Source: an uncultured Woeseiaceae bacterium | Lineage (GTDB): Bacteria > Pseudomonadota > Gammaproteobacteria > Woeseiales > Woeseiaceae | Direction: 5' to 3' | Length of the DNA stretch: 6,066 nucleotides | Assembly (NCBI GenBank): GCA_947259435.1 | Contig: CAMYMP010000168.1 | Coordinates: 1-6,066 of the forward strand | In this document: positions 1 to 6,066 of the stretch, piece after piece | How positions within the stretch are numbered: the first letter of the stretch is position 1 | Layout: each line of letters opens with the position of its first letter | Notes under the pieces: model-generated | Seen by the model: only the letters and a program-made list of their open reading frames with translations | What the model was told of the DNA's origin: nothing | Database searches by the model: none | Made by a program: the position numbers and the translations under genes

Positions 1-944
1 AACCGCTTCAACGTATCCGGCAGCAGTTCATTGTTCGCGCACAACCCCCTGTACAGTCGCTGCCGCACATCTTGAATTTCTAATCGTGGATGTGGTGCAG
101 CGTAAGGGGCGTTGACCATCCCGGAAAAATCAAAATCGTAGGGTACCGGTGTGAACGGAACACCCTTTGTCGCCGACATCAGGTCGATATTGTGACAGCA
201 AAACTCGCCGGGCTCAGCTCTGACCAGTGAGAACTCAGTATTGCGGATCATATACTGGAAAACGTTAACGAAGTTTTGCGCTCGGGGCTCGATGTCATCG
301 TGTGATATATCACCGGTCTTGATCGCATACAGATTATTGCGCTCGGCAACATCGTCGTCGTCTTCAATCACAAAGCCGACCTTTGTCATGGGATTCGCAC
401 CCTCAGTATCAATGTAGTTGATCTGCAAGAGTCGCACGCGAAAACTCGTATCCGTCATCACGTTGAGAAAGCGATATGCCAGGTATTCGCGTAGCACGAG
501 TTGCTCGAAATACGGGTTCTTGTTCTTGCAATGAGTGACCAGCTTGAGTTTATCCTGTCCGGAAAATTCCGTGTCGACGACTTGTTTCTTGCGGAAGTTC
601 AAGCGAATCGGTGCAAAATCGCAGTGCTTCTTTTTCCAGCGGAACTTCCCTCGAGTGCGAATTTTTAAGTCGAGGTTGTGCTGTGTCCCGTCGTCCGCGG
701 AGAAGCTGAATATGCCATTAAGATATTCTTCTTTCGGGCGCTCTTCCATCAATGTGGTCAGCGGTGCCTCAATGGTTACCAGCAAAGGCGAATGATCGGC
801 AAACAAGGGAGCGACTTTCTGAATTACTCCAGGATCATCCGGCGCCGCGGCGGTCGGCGAGATAGTGAAGAGCGCGGCGGCCACTGAATACAGCACCGCT
901 TGCCCATAGATTTTGTAATGCCTGACTGCCGATACCAGTCCCAT
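1..944 (-). CDS. Exported CotH-like kinase-fold protein (partial, C-terminus off the window)
   Basis: Reading the minus strand from ATG at 944 gives 314 open codons to the window edge. Residues 1-34 look like a Sec signal peptide: a basic start (R8, K11), a hydrophobic stretch around 16-28 and an alanine-rich site, PTAAA before PDD. Later blocks resemble CotH-family secreted kinases: a basic RTRGKFRWKKK segment (96-106) followed by a strand; FSGQDKLKLV (127-136) and LREYLAYRFLNVM (151-163); a GFVIEDDDD strand (190-198); CCHNIDLM (249-256); and PYDFDFSG (268-275), where D270 and D272 sit like the metal-binding aspartates of kinase-fold enzymes. The C-terminal residues seen (NAPYAAPHPRLEI) match a conserved uncharacterised family I recall from bacteria. 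The kinase assignment is inferred from motif order; the substrate is unknown. An in-frame stop at 966-968 and no GTG/TTG codon before ATG make 944 the natural start. The gene is divergent from the oxygenase and probably unrelated to it. Confidence 0.75.
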   Translation of the reverse strand, partial: MGLVSAVRHYKIYGQAVLYSVAAALFTISPTAAAPDDPGVIQKVAPLFADHSPLLVTIEAPLTTLMEERPKEEYLNGIFSFSADDGTQHNLDLKIRTRGKFRWKKKHCDFAPIRLNFRKKQVVDTEFSGQDKLKLVTHCKNKNPYFEQLVLREYLAYRFLNVMTDTSFRVRLLQINYIDTEGANPMTKVGFVIEDDDDVAERNNLYAIKTGDISHDDIEPRAQNFVNVFQYMIRNTEFSLVRAEPGEFCCHNIDLMSATKGVPFTPVPYDFDFSGMVNAPYAAPHPRLEIQDVRQRLYRGLCANNELLPDTLKR

Positions 945-1110
945 ACGTGAATACTCACGACATATTCAAACATGCACAATCCGTATCGCCCGCAACGACT
1001 ATTGGTGTACTCCGGTCGCATGGTTTACACCTTATACCGGCCCCCTGTGTCACGATAGTTGCCGCATTCTGGCCGTGTATCGGCAGCTTTTCGCTGCTAA
1101 TATTGGGCCA
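945..1110. promoter_or_regulatory. Divergent intergenic region with candidate promoters
   Basis: This gap lies between two divergent start codons, so it should hold both promoters. For the plus-strand oxygenase the best candidate is an extended -10 element, TGCTAATAT at 1095-1103, whose predicted start of transcription falls at or next to the ATG at 1111; no good -35 is visible. For the minus-strand gene, TATAAG (complement of 1031-1036) is a possible -10 without a convincing -35. A 14-base inverted repeat, CGTGA-ATAC-TCACG (946-959), sits directly before the minus-strand start codon. No terminator or riboswitch-like structure was recognised. All these sites are judged by eye only. Confidence 0.35.
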
Positions 1111-2175
1111 ATGAGCACCGCTGCCAACCTGTTAAAACCGCTGCCAGGCGCTATCGAGCCACGCTGGTCTCCGGGCACGGAGGTCCTGCCGCCGGACTCG
1201 TATGTCATCGATTGTGCCGATTACGCGATGGACGAAACAGACCTCGCGCCGGATTCACCGCTGGCCAGGCGCATGAACCGGACGTTCGACGAAGTCGGCC
1301 TTGTCTGGTTGCAGAACACCGGTCTTACCGATTTAACGAAGATGCGGCAATTCGGCAAGCTGGTCGTCAAGAACGAGATGCGTTACCAGGGCGGCGCGAA
1401 CCCGCGCGATAGAATTCAAGCGAATGTCTATGAAGTGGGCGCACCGCTGACAGCCTGGCTGCACTACCACCACGAGATGGCATATATCTCGCACAGCACA
1501 CGCATGTTGGGATTCCTGGGCCACAAGGCGGTTGCGGGTAAAGGCGCGACCTATGTGTCCGACAACTTGCAGGCGACCGACGCTATTCTGCAGACCGAGT
1601 TCGGCCGGAAGCTGAAGGAACTGGGTCTGTGTTATCACCGCCATTTGACAGACCGTGAGAGCTTCAAGGACCGGCTGCCGATCGGCGTCTATAACCACTG
1701 GCAGAAGTCGATGTTGACCGACGACCCTGACGAAGCGGTCGAGGTAGCAAAGGGGCGTGGTCTCGAGGTCGAATGGGGCAAAAATCGGCTGTTGAAAACT
1801 CGCTACTACATCTCTGCGTTCGAGTATTTCCCGGCTCTCGATCGCAACGTCCTGTACAGCAGCGTCGCCGACGATGGGATGTGGTTCGACACCTGGCCCA
1901 ACGTCATGCACCTGCCGCACGACGAGCGCCCGCTGGCACTGACGTTTGGTGATGGCAGCGAAATGACGCGCGACGAGAAACAGCTGTTTGTCGACATCTA
2001 TGACCGTTTCGGGATCCCGGTCGATTGGGGCGTCGGCGACGTAATTGTCGTATGTAATTATCGCTTCGCCCACGGTCGGCCGGGGATTCACCTCGAGCCC
2101 GGCGAAAAACGCGAACTTGGCGTGTTGATCGGAGAGGCGTACCAGCGAATCGGCGACCTGGACGATAAATGGTAG
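1111..2175 (+). CDS. TauD/TfdA-family Fe(II)/2-oxoglutarate-dependent oxygenase
   Basis: A 354-residue cytoplasmic oxygenase, a normal length for the TauD/TfdA family. These enzymes couple 2-oxoglutarate decarboxylation to hydroxylation of a substrate and often release a sulfite, amine or formaldehyde group. The metal ligands can be read: H120 and E122 in HYHHEMAY (an HxE version of HxD/E) and the distal H321 in NYRFAHGRPGI. R334 in GEKRELG is placed to bind 2-oxoglutarate. The substrate is not determinable; family members act on taurine, aryloxyacetates, gamma-butyrobetaine and modified amino acids. ATG 1111 is preferred to the in-frame GTG at 1075 because the extra 12 residues look non-conserved and overlap the likely promoter. 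Neither start has a clear ribosome-binding site, so a leaderless message is possible. It is followed after 23 bases by the MFS gene, with which it is probably co-transcribed. The facing sarcosine oxidase genes hint at a methylated amine substrate, by inference only. Confidence 0.88.
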   Translation: MSTAANLLKPLPGAIEPRWSPGTEVLPPDSYVIDCADYAMDETDLAPDSPLARRMNRTFDEVGLVWLQNTGLTDLTKMRQFGKLVVKNEMRYQGGANPRDRIQANVYEVGAPLTAWLHYHHEMAYISHSTRMLGFLGHKAVAGKGATYVSDNLQATDAILQTEFGRKLKELGLCYHRHLTDRESFKDRLPIGVYNHWQKSMLTDDPDEAVEVAKGRGLEVEWGKNRLLKTRYYISAFEYFPALDRNVLYSSVADDGMWFDTWPNVMHLPHDERPLALTFGDGSEMTRDEKQLFVDIYDRFGIPVDWGVGDVIVVCNYRFAHGRPGIHLEPGEKRELGVLIGEAYQRIGDLDDKW

Positions 2176-2198
2176 CTCCCCGAGCAACCTGAACCCCG

Positions 2199-3458
2199 AT
2201 GAAACATATTCTGGCACCCGTTGCCGCGCTGCTGATCAGCGTGTCGATACTGCTTGCCGGCCAGGGCCTGCAGGGCACTCTGCTGCCAGTACGCGCCTCG
2301 CTGGAGAATTTTCCAACGCTGGCGATCGGCATCATGGGCGCCGCTTACTTTCTGGGCTTCACTCTCGGCTGCCTGCGTGGCGGAGAACTGGTGCAACGCG
2401 TCGGGCACGTTCGCGTATTCCTGGCGATGACCGCTCTGGCTTCAGCCACACCATTGCTGCACGGCCTGGTCCTGAATCCGATCGCCTGGGGTCTGCTGCG
2501 AGCCCTGACCGGGTTCTGCTTCGCCGTGCTCTATATTGTCATCGAGAGCTGGCTTAACGAATGCTCGACAAACGAGAATCGCGGCACCGTCTTTTCCGTC
2601 TACGTCATGATTACGCTGACGGTGCTCGCCGCCGGTCAGATGATGACGCTTCTTTACGACCCGGCTGGCCTGGAACTGTTCCTGATCGCGTCGGTGCTGG
2701 TTTCACTTGGTGCGATCCCGGTCGCGCTTTCACTGTCGCCGTCGCCAGAGCAGCCGACAGCGGTCGAACTCGATATGCGTCGCATCTTGCGGATTTCGCC
2801 CGCCGGCAGTATCGGCTGTCTTGCCGTCGGAATGGCGAACGGCGCATTCTGGTCATTGGCACCGGTTTTTACGGCCAGCATGTCGACGAATACGTCGCTT
2901 GCCGCCTGGTTTATGAGCTCGGCCGTTCTCGGCGGCGCATTGTCGCAGTGGCCACTGGGTTTTGCCTCTGACAAATTCGGGCGTCGTAACGTCATACTTG
3001 GCGCGGCACTGTTTGGCGTCGGCATTGCCGCCTGGGTTTTGCTGTCGGGCAATGCACTGGGTTTCTGGGCGGTCAATCTCGTCGGCGCGGCCTGGGGGGC
3101 CGCGGCATTTCCGCTGTATGCCATCTCTGTTGCGCATGCAAATGACTACGCGGAACCGGAGGACTACGTCATGGTATCGAGCGGCCTGCTGCTGATGTAC
3201 GGCATGGGGGCGATCGCGGGACCTTTCATCGCGTCGTCATTCATGTCCTACATTGGCGCGGTGGGATTGTTCGGATTCTCGGCGATTGTGCACAGCGCGT
3301 TAGCTATTTTCGTCTTGCATCGAATGCTACAACGTGCGAGCACGCCGGCTGAGCGACACATGGCGTATAGCGATGCCCTGGCAACAGCTCACACCGCATC
3401 GTGTGTTTACGAAGAAGAATTCCAACACAACGTCGAGGCGGACAGCCAGCACGACTGA
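2199..3458 (+). CDS. MFS transporter, YcaD-like
   Basis: A 419-residue inner-membrane protein with twelve predictable helices (roughly 4-22, 43-61, 72-90, 96-116, 132-152, 158-178, 203-223, 234-255, 263-283, 289-309, 326-346 and 354-374), the standard major facilitator layout. Family marks include VQRVGH after helix 2, IESWLNE with NENRG (115-129) between helices 4 and 5, which is typical of YcaD-type carriers, and the motif-A copy GFASDKFGRR (254-263) between helices 8 and 9. The last 45 or so residues are hydrophilic, fairly acidic and probably cytoplasmic. The substrate is unknown; uptake or export cannot be told from sequence. It lies 23 bases after the oxygenase stop with only a weak ribosome-binding site, so it is probably translated from the same message, and a shared substrate is a reasonable guess. 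Its stop codon is 7 bases from that of the convergent regulator gene. Confidence 0.88.
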   Translation: MKHILAPVAALLISVSILLAGQGLQGTLLPVRASLENFPTLAIGIMGAAYFLGFTLGCLRGGELVQRVGHVRVFLAMTALASATPLLHGLVLNPIAWGLLRALTGFCFAVLYIVIESWLNECSTNENRGTVFSVYVMITLTVLAAGQMMTLLYDPAGLELFLIASVLVSLGAIPVALSLSPSPEQPTAVELDMRRILRISPAGSIGCLAVGMANGAFWSLAPVFTASMSTNTSLAAWFMSSAVLGGALSQWPLGFASDKFGRRNVILGAALFGVGIAAWVLLSGNALGFWAVNLVGAAWGAAAFPLYAISVAHANDYAEPEDYVMVSSGLLLMYGMGAIAGPFIASSFMSYIGAVGLFGFSAIVHSALAIFVLHRMLQRASTPAERHMAYSDALATAHTASCVYEEEFQHNVEADSQHD

Positions 3459-3465
3459 GAAACGA

Positions 3466-4377
3466 TCACGCCGGTTGCGTGCTGCTGCGTCGCTCCGCGC
3501 TGGGCGATTGACCGTAATGTTCCTTATAACTCTTGCTGAAATGAGAGCTCGAGACGAATCCTGTCGTCGATGCGATCTCCACGAGGCTCAGACGGGTCTG
3601 CTTTAGCAGTTCGCGCGCACGCAGCAATCGGATCTGCAGGTAATGTCTCGACGGTGTCGACATCAGGTAACGCTGAAATATCCTCTGCAGCTGCCGCTGC
3701 GACAGGCCGACATATTCTGCAAGTTCGATCTGTGATATTGGTTCTCGAATGTTTGCCTCCATCAGTTCGACCGCGACGATCAGTTTCTCAGACTGATTGC
3801 CTATCGTATGCCGCAGCGGCACACGCTGCGGATCGTCAGGCTGCCGAACGCGCTCATAGATAAACTGTTCGGCGACGCCGGCGCTGACCTCGCCGCCAAG
3901 CTGCATCCGTACAAGGTGCAGCATCATGTCGACCGGCGCAGTACCTCCGGAACTTGTATATCGATTGCGATCGATCGTATACACGTTGCGGCTGACGCTG
4001 ACACTCGGGAATAGATCGGTCAGCGACGCGATATTTTCCCAGTGAACGCTGCAGCGATAGCCGTCGAGCAGCCCGGCTTTCGCCAGGATATAGCTGCCGG
4101 TACAGACGGCACCAAGCACGATACCGTGATTGTCCGCGAGCTTCAGCCAGCGCAAGATCGGTTCAGTCGTACTTTCGTCGATGCGCCGGCCACCGCAGAC
4201 AATAATGATGTCAAGATCGCTGAAAACATCCGGATCGTCGATGCTGTACTCGGCATTGACCGACAAACCGTCGCTGGCAACAACGTCCTCACCGGTTTCG
4301 CCGATCGTGCGCCAACTATAGAACATCTGCCCTGACAGTCGGTTTGCCATTCGCAATGGCTCGACGGCCGACGACAT
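3466..4377 (-). CDS. GlxA/GbdR-like AraC-family regulator with DJ-1/PfpI-type domain (5' end possibly broken)
   Basis: A 303-residue open frame. Residues 1 to about 160 match the glutamine-amidotransferase-like sensor domain of GlxA/GbdR regulators: SSAVEPLRMANRLSG (2-16), DIIIVCGG (56-63), a nucleophile-elbow-like GAVCTGSYILAKAGLLDG with C92 (89-106), VHWE (111-114) and SSGGTAPVDMML (142-153). Residues 195-295 form the AraC DNA-binding domain with two helix-turn-helix units, about 216-237 and 263-287, ending in the signature GFVSSSHFSKSYKEHYGQSP (273-292). GbdR-type proteins activate glycine betaine, dimethylglycine and sarcosine catabolic genes, which fits the upstream soxA-soxG. The usual N-terminal strand before SSAVEPLR is missing. 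The frame opens only four codons after the soxG stop, in the same frame, with no ribosome-binding site, while MPVRLLTD is encoded just upstream in another frame (4412-4389). A small deletion at the 5' end is therefore likely. Identity as an AraC regulator is sure; function and start are not. Confidence 0.82.
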   Translation of the reverse strand: MSSAVEPLRMANRLSGQMFYSWRTIGETGEDVVASDGLSVNAEYSIDDPDVFSDLDIIIVCGGRRIDESTTEPILRWLKLADNHGIVLGAVCTGSYILAKAGLLDGYRCSVHWENIASLTDLFPSVSVSRNVYTIDRNRYTSSGGTAPVDMMLHLVRMQLGGEVSAGVAEQFIYERVRQPDDPQRVPLRHTIGNQSEKLIVAVELMEANIREPISQIELAEYVGLSQRQLQRIFQRYLMSTPSRHYLQIRLLRARELLKQTRLSLVEIASTTGFVSSSHFSKSYKEHYGQSPSAERRSSTQPA

Positions 4378-4389
4378 CGAGATCGTTAA

Positions 4390-4911
4390 TCAGTAAGAAG
4401 CCGAACCGGCATGGGAATGAGTGTTCTGACGTAGCCAATGCTGCAAATACTCCGAGAAGCTTCGGCGTACGATTATTTCATACACGGGGGCCGCGTCGAT
4501 ATAGCCTAGCAAGACATTCGCCTTCGCCAGGCCGGACTGTGCACAGCCACCAACCTCGAACACCGACGCATGCAGATCCAGAGTGCAGCCTTTGGCCAGC
4601 AGCGCCGGCACATCCCCGCCCGACAGGTGCAGCGCGACCTGGCCGCCGCTGAGATCGTTAATCGCGACATGCTGACCGGCATGCTCGTCTTCCAATTGCG
4701 CTACCAGGGAGGCAGCCCGGTCCGCTGGCGTGACAATCTGCCATTCGTCCGGGCCCAGCCAATAGACACGATGCTCCGATCGGGTCAGCGTGTTTGGCTG
4801 CAATGGCAGAGGCTGTCCAAGTACTTCTGCAGCGCCTTCGACAAAACGATCGTCGTCGGCATTGCCGCGCAGGTTGATGTGGCCGAGGTCGACCCGACGG
4901 AACTCAGTCAT
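4390..4911 (-). CDS. soxG: Sarcosine oxidase gamma subunit (SoxG)
   Basis: A 173-residue protein of the expected size for the gamma subunit of heterotetrameric sarcosine oxidase (SoxBDAG), a cytoplasmic flavoenzyme that oxidises sarcosine to glycine. The gamma subunit resembles a GcvT fragment and has a structural role. Recognisable family blocks are [13 protein letters not shown] (11-23), LPLQPNTLT (35-43), [11 protein letters not shown] (50-60), [15 protein letters not shown] (108-122) and [12 protein letters not shown] (149-160). ATG at 4911 overlaps the true soxA stop (TGA at 4906-4904) by 8 bases, a normal tightly coupled arrangement; a purine-rich AAAGGCGAG lies about 8-16 bases upstream and can serve as ribosome-binding site. 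Its own stop (4392-4390) is followed in the same frame by the AraC regulator, only 12 bases before that gene's first ATG. No frame damage is seen in soxG itself. Confidence 0.9.
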   Translation of the reverse strand: MTEFRRVDLGHINLRGNADDDRFVEGAAEVLGQPLPLQPNTLTRSEHRVYWLGPDEWQIVTPADRAASLVAQLEDEHAGQHVAINDLSGGQVALHLSGGDVPALLAKGCTLDLHASVFEVGGCAQSGLAKANVLLGYIDAAPVYEIIVRRSFSEYLQHWLRQNTHSHAGSASY

Positions 4912-6066
4912 TTTGGCGCTCGCCTTTCGGATCGTAAAAAACCGGGGATACTATCGTCACTTCGGTCGTCGCACCGTCGCCACGCACGGCGTGAATTGTC
5001 TGTCCTTTTTTTGACCGGCCGCTTTCGACAAGTGCCAGCGCAACAGGGTGGCCGAGACACGCGCTGTAATAGCTCGAAATAGCTCGAAGTAACATGTCCA
5101 CACATCGGTACCGGTTCTGGCGCCTCTGGATCCGCGACGAGTTGTGCGCCCTCGGCAAGAACGGTATCGCCGTCCACCGACAGCAGTCCAACGAGCTGCT
5201 TGCGATTGTCGCGCGTGCAGTCCGGCCGCGACAGCGAGCGCTTGCCCAGAAAATCCTTGTCTTTGGACAGCAACCAGGTCATGCCGGCGTCGGCGGGTGT
5301 CACCGAGCCGTCCGTATCCTGGCCGATGATGACGAACCCTTTTTCGGCGCGCAGCACGTGCATGGTCTCGGTACCGTACGGCGTAATATCGAACTCCCGG
5401 CCTGCATCCATCAGCGTGCGCCACATCTCGAGTGCATGATTGCTGTCGATATTGACTTCGAACGCGAGCTCGCCGCTGAAGCTGACGCGAAATAGCTGCA
5501 CCGGCATCCCTGCCAACTCTGCATCCCTGACATGCATAAAGGGAAAACTGCCGTTGTCGATATCGATGTCACACCCGACCTTTTGCAGGAGCCGCCGACT
5601 TTTCGGCCCGACAACGGCAATCGTCGAGAACTGATCGGTCAGCGACGTCAGGTAGACGTCGAGTTCAGGCCATTCGGTTTGCAGCCAGCTTTCCAGCCAG
5701 CCCAGCACCGCTGCCGCGCCGCCCGTCGTTGTTGTCAGGTAGAAACGCTGTTCGCCGAGGCGCGCCATGACGCCATCGTCCATGAGCATGCCGTCCTCGC
5801 CAAGCAGGACACCGTAGGCACAGCGCCCTGTTTTCATACTGGCGATGTTGTGGGTGTATATTCTTTCGAGAAACTCGACTGCATCGGGGCCGCGGACATC
5901 GATCTTGCCGAGTGTCGATGCGTCCATGATGCCAAGTGATTGACGGGTCGCAAGACATTCGCGATTGACCGCCGCGTGCAGGTCTTCGCCGTCTTGCGGA
6001 AAATACCAGGGACGGTGCCACTGGCCTACAACTTCGAACGGCGCTCCGTTCGCGACATGCCATTCG
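4904..6066 (-). pseudogene. soxA: Sarcosine oxidase alpha subunit (SoxA), C-terminal part, frameshifted; N-terminus off the window
   Basis: The minus frame is open from the right edge. The first residues seen ([20 protein letters not shown]) and [20 protein letters not shown] (from 5927) are typical of the GcvT-like folate-binding region of SoxA, which passes the sarcosine methyl group to tetrahydrofolate. Further marks are [19 protein letters not shown], a GcvT-type [10 protein letters not shown] (149-158 from M5927), [17 protein letters not shown] and [12 protein letters not shown]. The usual protein is about 1000 residues, so the redox half lies outside. After GHVTSSY (277-283) a perfect 10-bp tandem duplication (5069-5088) shifts the frame and adds a basic, unrelated tail ending at 4908. 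Dropping one copy gives [20 protein letters not shown] and ends with [17 protein letters not shown] at 4904, the expected family C-terminus (about 54 residues). As written, the gene makes a protein lacking most of its C-terminal barrel. A sequencing or assembly artefact is the main alternative. It is upstream of soxG in the same operon. Confidence 0.88.
5069..5088. repeat. Perfect 10-bp tandem duplication inside soxA
   Basis: The plus strand reads ATAGCTCGAA twice in direct succession (5069-5078 and 5079-5088). Ten bases are not a multiple of three, so the extra copy changes the soxA reading frame. The conserved protein sequence continues correctly if one copy is removed, which marks the second copy as an insertion relative to the ancestral gene. 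Replication slippage is the simplest origin; misassembly is the alternative. Confidence 0.95.

Noticed and set aside
824..1021. Minus-strand open frame (65 codons) reaching into the divergent intergenic region
   Set aside because: It overlaps the signal-peptide region of the exported protein gene in another frame, and the peptide is low in plausible structure.
1333..2217. Long minus-strand open frame (294 codons) opposite the oxygenase gene
   Set aside because: It is a codon-phase shadow of a gene with clear catalytic motifs; its translation has no recognisable domain and a composition typical of antisense frames.
4378..4392. Read-through of the soxG TGA to make a SoxG-regulator fusion
   Set aside because: The two genes share a frame across one stop codon, but nothing suggests recoding and a fusion of these families makes no functional sense; a small deletion that placed them in phase is simpler.
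4570..5082. Plus-strand open frame (170 codons) opposite soxG and the end of soxA
   Set aside because: It runs antisense across two recognised genes and their junction, with no supporting motif or start signal.
5069..5095. Programmed ribosomal frameshift as the explanation for the soxA break
   Set aside because: There is no slippery heptamer, and an exact 10-bp duplication explains the frame change fully.
4957..5424. Third minus-strand frame (155 codons) within soxA
   Set aside because: Its arginine- and alanine-rich translation is a frame shadow; the family sequence is accounted for by the other two frames either side of the duplication.
5532..5939. Plus-strand open frame (135 codons) opposite soxA
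   Set aside because: It mirrors highly conserved SoxA sequence on the other strand and shows no family motif.

Overview
The window looks like chromosomal DNA of a fairly GC-rich Gram-negative proteobacterium, possibly a marine gammaproteobacterium. That placement is an inference from protein resemblance and is weak. There is no RNA gene, insertion sequence, phage gene or CRISPR array. Coding density is near complete and no gene-free stretch exceeds about 170 bases.

Layout. Bases 1-944 (minus) hold the N-terminal 314 residues of an exported protein that resembles the CotH-type secreted protein kinase fold; its C-terminus lies off the left edge. A divergent intergenic region of about 166 bases (945-1110) separates it from a plus-strand pair: a TauD/TfdA-type Fe(II)/2-oxoglutarate oxygenase (1111-2175) and, 23 bases later, a 12-helix MFS transporter of the YcaD type (2199-3458). 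This pair meets head-on, with only 7 bases between stop codons, a minus-strand cluster running in from the right edge: sarcosine oxidase alpha subunit soxA (4904-6066, N-terminus off the edge), sarcosine oxidase gamma subunit soxG (4390-4911), and a GlxA/GbdR-like AraC-family regulator (3466-4377).

How they fit. Heterotetrameric sarcosine oxidase (SoxBDAG) converts sarcosine to glycine and feeds the methyl group to tetrahydrofolate. GbdR-like regulators are known activators of glycine betaine, dimethylglycine and sarcosine catabolism. The minus-strand cluster is therefore best read as the distal part of a methylated-glycine degradation operon with its regulator. The oxygenase and transporter could handle a related quaternary amine or amino-acid substrate, but this is inferred from position only.

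Main oddities. soxA is broken by a perfect 10-bp tandem duplication (5069-5088) about 54 codons before its natural stop; removing one copy restores the family C-terminus and an 8-base overlap with soxG. The regulator gene lacks the first beta-strand expected of its family, and a short peptide resembling that strand lies just upstream in another frame, which suggests a second small indel. Either this operon is decaying or the assembly carries errors here; read-level evidence would decide.
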